The position numbers were made by a program, and so were the translations under genes. From an uncultured bacterium (lineage in GTDB: Bacteria; Bacillota; Clostridia; Oscillospirales; Ruminococcaceae), in NCBI GenBank assembly GCA_905215595.1, contig CAJMQZ010000007.1, positions 1 through 34,273 of the forward strand: DNA of 34,273 nt. The letters run 5' to 3'. Numbering within the stretch: position 1 is the first letter of the stretch; each line of letters opens with the position of its first letter. Positions 26,655 through 34,273 of this stretch are shown in pieces. The notes beneath the pieces were generated by a model. It was not told where the DNA came from. It saw only the letters and a list, made by a program, of their open reading frames with translations, and did not search any database.

Positions 26655-26744
26655 GAACAAAAATTCACTATTTATTATTTTTTTGTGCTATTTTTATAAA
26701 AATCGTCCAATTCACCTAAATTCATATTGAAATATAGGTCAATT

Positions 26745-27545
26745 TCACAACAGGCGAAGCGCCTGTCCCATCTCTCCCAGCGAGGCAAAAATGGCATCGG
26801 GCTGCACGTCCGAGCCTGCCACATCCTCAGGATGGGTCTCGCCGGTCAGCACCAGAACGCCCGCCGCGCCGTTTTTCACGCCAGTGGCTACATCGGTGTA
26901 AAGGCGGTCGCCCACAAAGGCCACTTCAGCGGCAGAATAGCCGGTCTTATCCAGCACCATTTCTACGGTTTCGGCAAATGGCTTGCCCAGATACTTCGGC
27001 TGCTTTCCGGTGGAAAGACTGATGGCAGCGCAGAAGCTGCCGCAATCCGGGATAAAACCGGTCTCTGTGGGGCAGTTGATATCCAGATGGGTGGCAAGAA
27101 AGGCAGCGCCCTCCCGGATAAAGGTACATGCCTTGGAGAGTTTTTCGTAGGTCAGGGTGGTGTCAAAGCCGATGACTACGAGATTCGGCTTTTCGTTCAC
27201 CAGCCGGATGCCCGCCTCGGCAAAGCTTTCCATCAGCGGGGGCGTGCCCACCAGATAGACCGTCTTGTCCGGGCAGTGGGTCAGCAGGTAGCGGATGGTC
27301 ACATCACCGCTGGTCATGATCTCGTCCCGTGTGATAGGACAGCCCATGCGCGCCAGCTTTGCCATGTAGTCCCGGGGAGAGCGGGAGGAGTTGTTGGTGA
27401 AAAACAGGTACTCCTTCCCCGCTGCCTTTACCGCCTGCAAAAACTCTGCCGCGCCGGGCAGGATGCGATCGCCCAGATAAAAGGTGCCGTCCATATCCAG
27501 CACAAACAGCCGGGTGCGTTTTAAAAGTTCCATCTTGTCAGTCAT
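26745..27545 (-). CDS. HAD-IIA family phosphatase (NagD / p-nitrophenylphosphatase-like)
   Basis: 266 residues, the usual length. Motif I DMDGT holds the nucleophile D17 and D19, motif II is FTNNSS, motif III is in YLGKPF and motif IV is GDRLYTDV. A C2 cap domain sits between motifs II and III. Members of this subfamily remove phosphate from small molecules including sugar, glycerol and glycolate phosphates; the true substrate cannot be read here. It begins 19 bp after the mgtC-like gene and ends an operon with it and the antiporter. AAGGG lies about 8 nt before the ATG. Confidence 0.92.
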   Translation of the reverse strand: MTDKMELLKRTRLFVLDMDGTFYLGDRILPGAAEFLQAVKAAGKEYLFFTNNSSRSPRDYMAKLARMGCPITRDEIMTSGDVTIRYLLTHCPDKTVYLVGTPPLMESFAEAGIRLVNEKPNLVVIGFDTTLTYEKLSKACTFIREGAAFLATHLDINCPTETGFIPDCGSFCAAISLSTGKQPKYLGKPFAETVEMVLDKTGYSAAEVAFVGDRLYTDVATGVKNGAAGVLVLTGETHPEDVAGSDVQPDAIFASLGEMGQALRLL

Positions 27546-27564
27546 AGCCTTAACCCTTTTCTTT

Positions 27565-28302
27565 TCAACGGATCTCTTCGATGTGGTAAATGTAGTCCAG
27601 CGAGCGCAGGGCTTCGATGATCTGGTGGTGCGTTTTGTATTTTTTTAGCTCTGCACTACAAATTGTAAAGGTGATGGTGTACACGCTCAGGCCGGAGCCT
27701 GCGTAGGCGGGGTTGGACTCAATATCATCAATGCGCAGCCCTAAACGGCGGCTCACCGTGACAAAATCCCGCAGGTAGAAGCTGCTTTTCAGCTCCAGAT
27801 GGATCTCGAAGTGGTTGGAGCGGTTCAGCAGGTAAATTTCAAACGAGGGGAAACACATCAGGATGCACAGTAAAAATACGAACACGATCAGGGTGACCGT
27901 GTACAGCCCTGCACCCACCGCAAAGCCCAGCAGCACACAGGCCCACAGACCCACCGAGGTGGTCAGCCCCTTGATCTGCCCGCGGGAACTGAACAGGATG
28001 GAGTTGCCGGACAGCATGGCGGTCGCCACGATAGTGGCTGCGGAAAGCAGCGGCAGCCCGGAGGGGTGCCCCGCCATGAGGAACTGATCCAGCAGCATGG
28101 CGGTGGTGGCAGAAAAGGCGATGAGCACAAAGGTGCGCAGACCCGCCGAGTGGCGCTTGCTGGAGCGCTCGCAGCCGATGATGGAGGCCAGCAGCACGAT
28201 GATGAACACCCGCAGCAGCACCGAGTAAGGGTTCAGCCCGGTGGACCACCCGCCCAGAAGGGCGGCAATGGGGTCGGTTACAGGAAGGTTTCCTGCGATC
28301 AT
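27565..28302 (-). CDS. MgtC/SapB family membrane protein
   Basis: 245 residues. Four to five membrane helices occupy about 25-155, with the MgtC signature GCERSSKRHSAGLRTFVLI near residues 43-61. The C-terminal 80 residues form a soluble, ACT-like domain. Known MgtC proteins act in magnesium limitation and modulate membrane ATP synthase or ion homeostasis; here only family membership is certain. The start shares one base with the antiporter stop (TAATG) and has AAGGAGGAG upstream, so translation is coupled. It lies in an operon with the antiporter and a HAD phosphatase. Confidence 0.9.
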   Translation of the reverse strand: MIAGNLPVTDPIAALLGGWSTGLNPYSVLLRVFIIVLLASIIGCERSSKRHSAGLRTFVLIAFSATTAMLLDQFLMAGHPSGLPLLSAATIVATAMLSGNSILFSSRGQIKGLTTSVGLWACVLLGFAVGAGLYTVTLIVFVFLLCILMCFPSFEIYLLNRSNHFEIHLELKSSFYLRDFVTVSRRLGLRIDDIESNPAYAGSGLSVYTITFTICSAELKKYKTHHQIIEALRSLDYIYHIEEIR

Positions 28303-29750
28303 TATGCTCTCCTCCTTCGGAACGAGGCTGCCAGCGGCCCGGCAGTCCTCAGGTAATGCTCCTCTGCGGCCTCAGAAAAAGCCAGTTCGTCCTCGTAAAA
28401 GGGGTCGTTATGCTTGGGCAGCTCCTCCTGTATCTTCTGGATGCGCTCGATGAGCAGCTCCACCTCGGTTTTCTGCGGTGCGTCCTCCTCCAACGGCAGC
28501 TCCACAATGTCCTCCAGCTTGTTGGAGTAGGACTTGGAGAGGTAGAGCGAAAGCTTTGCGCAGGCGGGGCCGATGAGCTCATACAGCACACTGGAAGCCA
28601 GAATGATGGTCTCCAGCACATCGCCGGTCTCACCGCCGAGGGTACGCGCACCCATGGCCGCCAAACCAATGGCCACACCGGCCTGCGGCACCAGCGCCAG
28701 ACCCAGATAGTTGCGGATGCACTTTTCCTTACCCACCATGGCACAGCCAAGGAAGGCACCGGCATACTTGCCAAGGATGCGCATCACAAAATAGATGACG
28801 CCGATCTGCAGCAGAGACACCGAGCCGATGCTCTCGGAGCTGTTGACCAGTGCGCCCAGATCAAAATTGACGCCGGAGCGCACAAAGAACAGCAACAGAA
28901 TGGGCGGGCTGAAGTAGTTGAGCTGTTTGAACAGCCGCTCGTCATCCGTCAGGTTGATATAGATCATACTCATGGACATACAGCCCAGCAGGGGCGAAAC
29001 ATCCAGCATGGCGCAGATGCCGCAAAAAGTAAACAGTACCGCTACCGAAACGATGAGCCGGTTATCGGTAGAGCGCTTGTGCAGCAGCAGCTTGAGGAAC
29101 AGGCCGAACAGTCCGCCCAGCACAAACACCGCGATATTGAGCAGGATGGGCCGGACGATGCTGCCGGCGTGGAAATCGCCGGTCATGGAGGCCAGCGCCA
29201 CCGAGATGGCGATGCTGTACGCCAGCAGGCCTACCATATCGTCCAGTGCCACTACCTGCAGAAGAGTCTCTACAAATTCGCCCTTGGCATGGGTCTGCCG
29301 GATGGTCATGACTGTGGAAGCCGGTGCGGTGGCCGAGGCCAGCGCTGCCAGCACGATAGAAAAGTTCAGCTCCAGTCCCAGCACAAAGTAGACCACGATA
29401 AACACCAGCACCGAGGCAAGACAAGCCTCCATGACCGTGATGATCATCACCTTGACACCGCTCTTTTTCAGGGTGGAGAACTTGAAGAACTCGCCGGTGC
29501 TGAAGGCGATGAAGGCCAGTGCGATATCTGCAATAAAGCTCATGCCGTTGACCACCCTGCCGGGCACAAGGTTCAGGCAGTAGGGGCCGATGAGGATGCC
29601 CGCCACGATGTAGGCCGTCACATTCGGCAGCCGCAGCTGTTTCGTGATGCGGGTCATGGCAAAGCCGGAAAACAGCATCAATGCCACGGATACGATGATC
29701 ACCGAAACCTCGGAGGTAATGTGAAGGGTCTCATAAACGGGGGTAAGCAT
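28302..29750 (-). CDS. Cation:proton antiporter (CPA2 / KefB-like)
   Basis: 482 residues from the ATG at 29750 (AGGAG 11 nt upstream; a TTG three codons earlier is possible). About 12 membrane helices lie in residues 10-400. The unwound-helix region holds ASATAPASTV and the paired acidic motif VALDDMVGLLAYS, typical of CPA2 exchangers for K+ or Na+ against H+. The C-terminal tail (about 420-482) is polar and acidic and has no full TrkA-N domain. It starts an operon with the mgtC-like gene and its leader of over 200 nt has a terminator-like hairpin. Ion specificity is unknown. Confidence 0.92.
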   Translation of the reverse strand: MLTPVYETLHITSEVSVIIVSVALMLFSGFAMTRITKQLRLPNVTAYIVAGILIGPYCLNLVPGRVVNGMSFIADIALAFIAFSTGEFFKFSTLKKSGVKVMIITVMEACLASVLVFIVVYFVLGLELNFSIVLAALASATAPASTVMTIRQTHAKGEFVETLLQVVALDDMVGLLAYSIAISVALASMTGDFHAGSIVRPILLNIAVFVLGGLFGLFLKLLLHKRSTDNRLIVSVAVLFTFCGICAMLDVSPLLGCMSMSMIYINLTDDERLFKQLNYFSPPILLLFFVRSGVNFDLGALVNSSESIGSVSLLQIGVIYFVMRILGKYAGAFLGCAMVGKEKCIRNYLGLALVPQAGVAIGLAAMGARTLGGETGDVLETIILASSVLYELIGPACAKLSLYLSKSYSNKLEDIVELPLEEDAPQKTEVELLIERIQKIQEELPKHNDPFYEDELAFSEAAEEHYLRTAGPLAASFRRRRA

Positions 29751-29830
29751 GGCAGGCAAAGCTCCTTTCTATCCCGGCTGTAAGGCAGCACCGCCCGCGC
29801 TGCACAGCCCGCAGCGCTTGCCCTACAAAT

Positions 29831-29855
29831 AAAAAAACAGGCTCGTACAGCTCTG
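29831..29855 (-). terminator. Terminator-like hairpin in the antiporter leader
   Basis: On the minus strand CAG-A-GCT / AGC-CTG with a 5-nt loop and one bulged A is followed by seven T and then ATTT. The stem is short (6 bp) but the T-tract is strong. It is about 110 nt downstream of the promoter and 80 nt before the ATG, as for a riboswitch or attenuator. Confidence 0.45.
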
Positions 29856-29970
29856 AAAAAGGAACCTCTCCCCTTTTCTCTCACTGTCCGCCCTGCTCTT
29901 TGCTCTAAAAAGGCCGTCAACACCTGTATTCTGTTTTCAGTTTCATCAAATCGGCAACTTTGATGGACAC

Positions 29971-29999
29971 AGAATAGCATAGTCCCCCGAAATTGTCAA
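29971..29999 (-). promoter_or_regulatory. Promoter of the antiporter-mgtC-HAD operon
   Basis: On the minus strand the consensus -35 TTGACA (29994-29999) and -10 TATTCT (29971-29976) are 17 bp apart, with a TGC extension. It is among the best promoter matches in the window. Confidence 0.82.
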
Positions 30000-30111
30000 G
30001 CGGATATAAACATACTGTGAATTTTTTGTACGATATGCTAATTTCCAACCTGCAAAACAGGACATCTTGCCCAGATTTCTGCATTTTTTACTAAAACTCC
30101 GCAAAAAGATA

Positions 30112-30140
30112 TTGATTTTATCTGTCAAAGCGTTCATAAT
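30112..30140 (+). promoter_or_regulatory. Promoter of glpP
   Basis: -35 TTGATT (30112-30117) and -10 CATAAT (30135-30140) are 17 bp apart, about 65 bp upstream of the glpP start. Confidence 0.7.
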
Positions 30141-30206
30141 ACCTCTAATTGTAAAAGTTTTTGTGTGCAGGCAGTGCCCCATAAAAAGGGAACCAGGAGG
30201 AAGAAC

Positions 30207-30773
30207 ATGAAACAGGAGCTGATGGATGCCATTCAGGAAACGCCGGTCATTGCGGCCGTCAAAGATGATGCAGGGCTTTGCAACGCACTGACCAACGAGA
30301 ATATCCGGGTGGTATTTGTATTATATGGAGATATCTGTAATATCTCCTCCATTGTACGCCGCATCCACGAAGCCGGGCGCTTTGCCGTGGTGCATGTAGA
30401 CCTTATTGCCGGGCTGGCGGGCAAAGAGGTGGCGGTGGACTTTATCCGCAATACCACCGAGGCCGACGGCATCATCTCCACCCGGCAGTCCTTCATCCGC
30501 CGCGCCAAGGAGCTTGGTCTGGCCGCCATCCTGCGGGTATTCCTGCTGGATTCCATCGCACTGGAAAGTCTGGACAAGATCCCCGCAAACCTACCGGACT
30601 GTCTGGATCTGCTGCCCGGTGCTATGCCTAAGATCCTGCGCCGCGTCTGCGCCAAAGCCAAGGTGCCGGTGCTGACCGGCGGGTTGATTGCGGACAAGGA
30701 GGACGTGCTGTCTGCGCTGGAAGCCGGTGCTACCGCCATTTCCACCACCAATCAGGCCGTGTGGGATATGTGA
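30207..30773 (+). CDS. glpP: Glycerol-3-phosphate responsive antiterminator GlpP
   Basis: 188 residues from the ATG preceded by AGGAGG at 30195-30200; a longer frame lacks a ribosome site. GlpP is a TIM-barrel-like RNA-binding protein that, with glycerol 3-phosphate, binds leader mRNA and prevents termination before glp genes. Typical segments are TPVIAAVKDD at the N-terminus, VVHVDLIAGLAGKE in the middle and LPGAMPKIL, followed by VLTGGLI near the C-terminus. The next operon is preceded by a promoter and an intrinsic terminator, the expected GlpP target. Confidence 0.92.
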   Translation: MKQELMDAIQETPVIAAVKDDAGLCNALTNENIRVVFVLYGDICNISSIVRRIHEAGRFAVVHVDLIAGLAGKEVAVDFIRNTTEADGIISTRQSFIRRAKELGLAAILRVFLLDSIALESLDKIPANLPDCLDLLPGAMPKILRRVCAKAKVPVLTGGLIADKEDVLSALEAGATAISTTNQAVWDM

Positions 30774-30797
30774 CCCGCATTCTGCGCAAAAGCAACG

Positions 30798-30846
30798 GGT
30801 GTTTTTTGTAAGGGTTTCACAAAAAGTGCAAAACACCTTGCTTTTT
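30798..30846 (+). terminator. Hairpin terminator after glpP
   Basis: GGTGTTTT (30798-30805) and AAAACACC (30830-30837) form a stem with extra inner pairs (TGT / ACA), followed by TTGCTTTTT. It starts 25 bp after the glpP stop. The T-rich tail is also the -35 of the next promoter. Confidence 0.55.
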
Positions 30847-30866
30847 GTGCAGGGACAAGGTATGAT
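30838..30866 (+). promoter_or_regulatory. Promoter of the glp oxidoreductase operon
   Basis: -35 TTGCTT (30838-30843) and -10 TATGAT (30861-30866) are 17 bp apart. Transcription would start near 30873, some 30 nt before the leader terminator. Confidence 0.72.
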
Positions 30867-30901
30867 AAGAATCAACAAGTGCTGTTTGTTTCAAGAGATA
30901 T

Positions 30902-30951
30902 GAGCGAAACGGACAAGGGCAGTTGCCTTTGTTTCGGTTCGCTCTTTTTTT
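30902..30951 (+). terminator. Leader terminator, likely GlpP-controlled attenuator
   Basis: A stem of about 18 bp with one mismatch and one bulge begins GAGCGAA (30902-30908), ends TTCGCTC (30938-30944) and is followed by seven T. It lies between a good promoter and the first glp gene start (31015), 130 bp downstream of glpP. This matches the layout of known GlpP-regulated leaders. Confidence 0.8.
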
Positions 30952-31014
30952 GTACAAACAACAGATGCCCGGCTCCCGACGGGCCAAGGCAGAACGGACA
31001 GGAGGAAAAGAACA

Positions 31015-32460
31015 ATGTATGATGTAGCAATCATCGGCTGTGGTGTCATCGGTGCCGCCGCAGCCTACGCACTGTCGCGCTACGACAACAAGGTGGTCAT
31101 CCTTGAGGCCGAGAACGATGTGGCAGACTGCACCACCAAGGCCAACAGCGCCATTCTCCACGCAGGCTACGACCCCGCCCCCGGCACCCGCATGGCACGG
31201 CTGAATGTGCGCGGCGTGGCGCTGGCCAAGGAGATCTGCGCAAAGCTGGATGTCTCCTACAAGCAGTGCGGCTCTCTGGTGCTGGCACTGGACGAAAAGG
31301 AGCTGCCCCACCTGCAGCATCTGTTTGAGAACGGCATCGCAAACGGCGTGCCCGACATGAAGATCCTTTCCAAGGAAGAGACCCTTGCCATGGAGCCCAA
31401 CCTTTCTGAAAAGGTCTGCGGCGCACTGTGGGCACCCAGCGCCGCCATCGTAAACCCGTGGGAGTACGCACTGGCCATGACCGAGGTGGCGGTACGCAAC
31501 GGCGTGGAGCTGCGCCGCAACTGCAAGGTGACCGATGCCGAGTTCATCGAGGGCGGCTACCGCCTGACCGTGCCCGGCGGCACGGTGGAGACCCGCTGCG
31601 TCATCAACGCTGCCGGTATCTGGGCAGACAAGGTGCACTCCATGGTGGAGCCCGCCAACTTCCACATCATTCCCACCCGCGGCGAGTACTATCTGCTGGA
31701 CAAGAGCGAGGGCACCCGTGTGAGCCACGTCATCTTCCAGTGCCCCAACGAGCTGGGCAAGGGCGTGCTGGTAGCACCCACTGTGCACGGCAACCTGATC
31801 GTCGGCCCCAACGCAGAGCCGGTAGAGGGCAACGACACCTCCTGCACCAGCAGCGGTCTGGAATTTGTCAAGACCACTGCCCAGCGCAGCGTGCCCAGCA
31901 TCAACTTTGGCGAGTCCATCCGCAGCTTTGCGGGCGTGCGCGCCAATCTGGACGTGGACGACTTTATCATTGGTGAAGAGCCGGAAGCACCCGGCTGGAT
32001 CGACTTGGCCGGCATGAAGAGCCCCGGCCTGTCCGCTGCCCCGGCAGTTGCTGAGGAGGCAGTTGCCATCCTGCAGCAGCGCGGTGTTCTGGGCGCTGAA
32101 AAAGCCGACTATAAAGATGGCCGCCGCCACATCCGCTTCAAGGAACTTTCCGCAGAGGAAAAGGCAGCACTGGTCAAGGAGCAGCCCGCCTACGGCCGCG
32201 TGATCTGCCGCTGCGAGACCATTACCGAGGGCGAGATCCTGGCAGCCCTCCACAGCGAGGTGCCTGCCAACACCATCGACGGCGTCAAGCGCCGCGCCGG
32301 TGCAGGCATGGGCCGTTGTCAGGGCGGCTTCTGCGGCCCCCGTGTGCTGGAGCTTATCAGCCGTGAGCTGGGCATGAGCCCCATGGACATCCTGCAGGAC
32401 AAGAACGGCTCGAACGTTCTGGTCAGCGAAACGAAGGTAGGAGGAAAGAGCAATGGTTGA
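31015..32460 (+). CDS. FAD-dependent glycerol-3-phosphate dehydrogenase-like oxidoreductase with BFD domain
   Basis: 481 residues. The N-terminal FAD site is VAIIGCGVIGAAAAY, and the DAO fold with NAAGIWADKV continues to about 365. A C-terminal BFD-like [2Fe-2S] domain (about 390-455) has its ligands in ICRCE (C398, C400) and RCQGGFC (C435, C440). This is the GlpA-like architecture used by anaerobes to oxidise glycerol 3-phosphate to dihydroxyacetone phosphate. AGGAGG before the ATG supports the start. The gene overlaps the next by 8 nt and is preceded by the putative GlpP attenuator. 2-hydroxyglutarate-type substrates remain possible because the families are close. Confidence 0.9.
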   Translation: MYDVAIIGCGVIGAAAAYALSRYDNKVVILEAENDVADCTTKANSAILHAGYDPAPGTRMARLNVRGVALAKEICAKLDVSYKQCGSLVLALDEKELPHLQHLFENGIANGVPDMKILSKEETLAMEPNLSEKVCGALWAPSAAIVNPWEYALAMTEVAVRNGVELRRNCKVTDAEFIEGGYRLTVPGGTVETRCVINAAGIWADKVHSMVEPANFHIIPTRGEYYLLDKSEGTRVSHVIFQCPNELGKGVLVAPTVHGNLIVGPNAEPVEGNDTSCTSSGLEFVKTTAQRSVPSINFGESIRSFAGVRANLDVDDFIIGEEPEAPGWIDLAGMKSPGLSAAPAVAEEAVAILQQRGVLGAEKADYKDGRRHIRFKELSAEEKAALVKEQPAYGRVICRCETITEGEILAALHSEVPANTIDGVKRRAGAGMGRCQGGFCGPRVLELISRELGMSPMDILQDKNGSNVLVSETKVGGKSNG

Positions 32461-33706
32461 TCTGGTCATTATCGGCGGCGGCCCTGCGGGTCTTGCTGCT
32501 GCCTGCAAGGCATGGGAAAGCGGTCTGCGCGACATCCTCATTCTGGAGCGCGATAAGGAACTGGGCGGCATTCTGAACCAGTGCATCCACAACGGCTTTG
32601 GTCTGCACCGCTTTGGCGAGCAGCTCACCGGCCCGGAGTACGCCGGACGCTTTATTGAGATGCTCAAGAACACCGGCGTGAAGGTGCAGCTGGACACCAT
32701 GGTGCTGGAAGTGACCCCGGATAAAAAGGTTCACTGTGTTTCCAAGGAGTACGGCTACCAGATCATCGAAGCCAAGAGCATCGTACTGGGCATGGGCTGC
32801 CGCGAGCGCACCCGCGGTGCCATTGGTACCCCGGGCACCCGCCCTGCCGGTGTGTACACCGCCGGTGCAGCACAGCGCTATGTGAACATGGAAGGCTATC
32901 TTGTGGGCAAGCGGGTACTGATCCTCGGCAGCGGCGACATCGGCCTGATCATGGCGCGCCGCATGACCCTTGAGGGCGCAAAGGTGCTGGCCTGCGTAGA
33001 GGTGATGCCCTACTCCGGCGGCCTGACCCGCAACATCGTGCAGTGCCTGAACGACTTTGACATCCCCCTGTACCTCTCCCACACCATCGTGGATATTCAG
33101 GGCAAGGACCGCGTAGAAAAAGCCATCGTGGCTGAGATCGGCCCCGACCGCAACCCCATCCCCGGCACTGAGATGGAGTTTGATGTGGACACCATTCTGC
33201 TGAGCGTGGGTCTGATTCCCGAGAACGAGCTGACCAAACAGGCCGGTATTGAGATGGATCCCCGCACCAAGGGTGCTATCGTGTACGAAAACATGGAGAC
33301 CAGCATTCCCGGCGTGTTTGCCTGCGGCAACGTGGTGCAGGTGCACGATCTGGTGGACTTTGTTTCCGGCGAAAGCGAGCTGGCCGGTGTGGCTGCTGCC
33401 AACTACGTCCAGAACGGCCCCGTGGCCGAGGGACGTGTGCTGACCGTGAAGCCCGGCGCAGACCTTGGCTACACCCTGCCGCAGCGCATCCGTCTGGAAG
33501 GCGTGGAAAAGAGCACCAACGTTTCCTTCCGCGTCCGCCGCATCTGCGGCAAGAGCACCATCCTTGTCAAGAGCGGTGACACGGTGATCGCACGCTTCAA
33601 GCGCGACCGCCTTGCCCCCGGCGAGATGGAGCACATTGCCCTGCCCAGAGTGCTGCTGGACAGAGCCCCCGTGGACGAAGTGACCATTGAGATCGAGGAG
33701 GCATGA
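32453..33706 (+). CDS. FAD/NAD(P)-dependent oxidoreductase (GlpA-operon partner)
   Basis: 417 residues of the pyridine-nucleotide disulphide oxidoreductase fold. The first dinucleotide site is IGGGPAGLAAA (7-17), the second GSGDIG (159-164), and a closing FAD motif VFACGNVVQVHD lies near 288. A C-terminal domain of about 85 residues follows. It resembles the flavoprotein found beside BFD-type GlpA in Clostridia, probably passing electrons between the dehydrogenase and NAD(P) or another carrier. No redox-active CxxC pair of the classical disulphide reductases was seen. Start overlaps the upstream gene by 8 nt and GGAGG precedes it. Confidence 0.9.
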   Translation: MVDLVIIGGGPAGLAAACKAWESGLRDILILERDKELGGILNQCIHNGFGLHRFGEQLTGPEYAGRFIEMLKNTGVKVQLDTMVLEVTPDKKVHCVSKEYGYQIIEAKSIVLGMGCRERTRGAIGTPGTRPAGVYTAGAAQRYVNMEGYLVGKRVLILGSGDIGLIMARRMTLEGAKVLACVEVMPYSGGLTRNIVQCLNDFDIPLYLSHTIVDIQGKDRVEKAIVAEIGPDRNPIPGTEMEFDVDTILLSVGLIPENELTKQAGIEMDPRTKGAIVYENMETSIPGVFACGNVVQVHDLVDFVSGESELAGVAAANYVQNGPVAEGRVLTVKPGADLGYTLPQRIRLEGVEKSTNVSFRVRRICGKSTILVKSGDTVIARFKRDRLAPGEMEHIALPRVLLDRAPVDEVTIEIEEA

Positions 33707-33711
33707 GCGAT

Positions 33712-34059
33712 ATGAAAGAAGTAATTTGCACCTGCTGCCCTCAGGGCTGCCATCTGCAGGTGGATGAAGCCAACGACTACAAGGTGACCGGCAATGGCTG
33801 CCCCAACGGCATCGCCTACGGCAAGGAAGAGCTGACCCACCCCACCCGCATCATCACCAGCACCGTGCGCGCCGAGGGCTGCCTGCACTCCCGCTGCCCG
33901 GTCAAGACCTCCAAGCCCGTGCCCAAAGGACAGATGGCTGAGGTTGTCGCTGCGCTGGACAGCGTGGTGCTGCACGCGCCCATCCATGTGGGTGATGTGG
34001 TGCTGACCAACGTCTGCGGCACCGGGGCTGACATTGTGACCTGCCGCGATATGGCATAA
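33712..34059 (+). CDS. DUF1667 Cys-rich small protein (third glp gene)
   Basis: 115 residues from the ATG at 33712, preferred because AGGAGG is 10 nt upstream and homologues begin near MKE; an in-frame ATG at 33703 overlaps the previous stop (ATGA) but is only 1 nt from the AGGAGG. Cys residues cluster at the start (ICTCCPQGC), in GNGCPNG and in EGCLHSRCPVKT, suggesting an iron-sulphur or metal site. DUF1667 proteins regularly form a three-gene set with the two flavoproteins upstream. The biochemical role is not established, but electron transfer is likely. Confidence 0.88.
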   Translation: MKEVICTCCPQGCHLQVDEANDYKVTGNGCPNGIAYGKEELTHPTRIITSTVRAEGCLHSRCPVKTSKPVPKGQMAEVVAALDSVVLHAPIHVGDVVLTNVCGTGADIVTCRDMA

Positions 34060-34113
34060 ACTCCCCTTTTACTCCGACAGCATTTTTCAACCTCCCTTCC
34101 TATCCGCAATAAC

Positions 34114-34151
34114 AAAGCAGCCGCTGTGCCTTGTCGTGCAGCGGCTGCTTT
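34114..34151. terminator. Terminator after the glp operon
   Basis: AAAGCAGCCGCTG and CAGCGGCTGCTTT form a 13-bp stem with a 12-nt loop, 54 bp after the last glp stop. Only three T pair into the stem end and GCGTG follows, so termination may be moderate; the symmetry makes it possibly bidirectional. The remaining bases to 34273 show no recognisable feature. Confidence 0.7.
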
Positions 34152-34273
34152 GCGTGTAATATCGGGAAATAGCTGCGGTGATGAGCTGAATTTGCAGCGT
34201 TGCTGCGGGGAAAGTTATTGCTTGCCGCAAGCGTGCAGGGACGCTCCGCTGGGCCAGAGGCAGGGAGGGGTGT

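Larger units (their letters stand above)
26409..26744 (-). other. Promoter region and long leader of the transporter operon
   Basis: 336 bp between the HAD phosphatase stop and the binding-protein start. 26655-26744 is very AT-rich and shows no good terminator for the HAD gene. From the promoter at 26626-26654 a leader of about 215 nt contains a terminator-like stem (26506-26569), then a GC palindrome near the gene. No protein gene is apparent. Confidence 0.6.
29751..30206. other. Divergent promoter region and antiporter leader
   Basis: 456 bp without a credible protein gene. The antiporter leader (29751-29964, minus) folds into several hairpins: CATCAAA / TTTGATG near its 5' end, a terminator-like stem (29831-29855), and GCGCTGC / GCAGCGC close to the start. 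The remainder, 30000-30110, is AT-rich spacer, followed by the glpP promoter on the plus strand. Confidence 0.55.

Noticed and set aside
29751..29964. Antiporter leader as a ydaO (c-di-AMP) or yybP-ykoY (Mn2+) riboswitch
   Set aside because: The conserved core sequences of these classes were not found by eye, so only an unclassified leader RNA is claimed.
34152..34273. Possible gene or repeat at the right end
   Set aside because: No start with ribosome site, RNA fold or inverted repeat could be supported in the last 120 bases.

Overview
The window looks like chromosomal DNA of a GC-rich member of the Clostridia, most probably Faecalibacterium or a close relative in the Oscillospiraceae. This rests on overall GC bias, Gram-positive features (sortase, LPXTG anchors, GlpP, HicAB, MsmK-less sugar ABC cassettes) and general protein resemblance; no 16S rRNA is present to prove it. 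No CRISPR array, insertion sequence or prophage is visible.

Left part (1-11.75 kb). A tRNA-Gln on the minus strand is followed by a plus-strand surface module. First come two small genes: a secreted InlB-type B-repeat protein and a short peptide with a double-glycine leader, closed by a strong terminator. Then comes a pilus operon: coiled-coil protein, dedicated signal peptidase I, a 1788-residue LPSTG tip adhesin, an LPGTG major pilin, a class C-like sortase and a Pro-rich LPQTG minor (base) pilin. The adhesin has Cys/His modules at its N-terminus and a CHAP-like domain that has lost its catalytic residues. Stem-loops flank the major pilin gene, suggesting its message is processed or stabilised separately.

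Middle part (11.75-20.6 kb) is housekeeping: a MITE-like element in the convergent gap, pnp and rpsO (minus), a CPBP membrane protease (minus), secA (plus), a HicAB toxin-antitoxin pair whose promoter is built into the secA terminator, and an M20 amidohydrolase.

Right part (20.6-34.1 kb). A minus-strand block holds a UgpB-like binding protein, two permeases without an ATPase, a PHP phosphoesterase, a propeller-like lipoprotein and a small membrane protein. Upstream of it, also on minus, are a cation:proton antiporter, an MgtC-family protein and a HAD-IIA phosphatase. Divergently on plus lie glpP and an anaerobic glycerol-3-phosphate-dehydrogenase-like trio (FAD oxidase with BFD domain, FAD/NAD oxidoreductase, DUF1667 protein). 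A canonical intrinsic terminator sits in the leader between glpP and the trio, which fits GlpP antitermination. The UgpB-like transporter, phosphoesterases and glp genes together suggest uptake and oxidation of glycerol phosphates, though the substrate is inferred. Two minus-strand leaders (binding-protein operon and antiporter operon) also contain terminator-like structures downstream of good promoters, so leader-RNA control appears common in this region.
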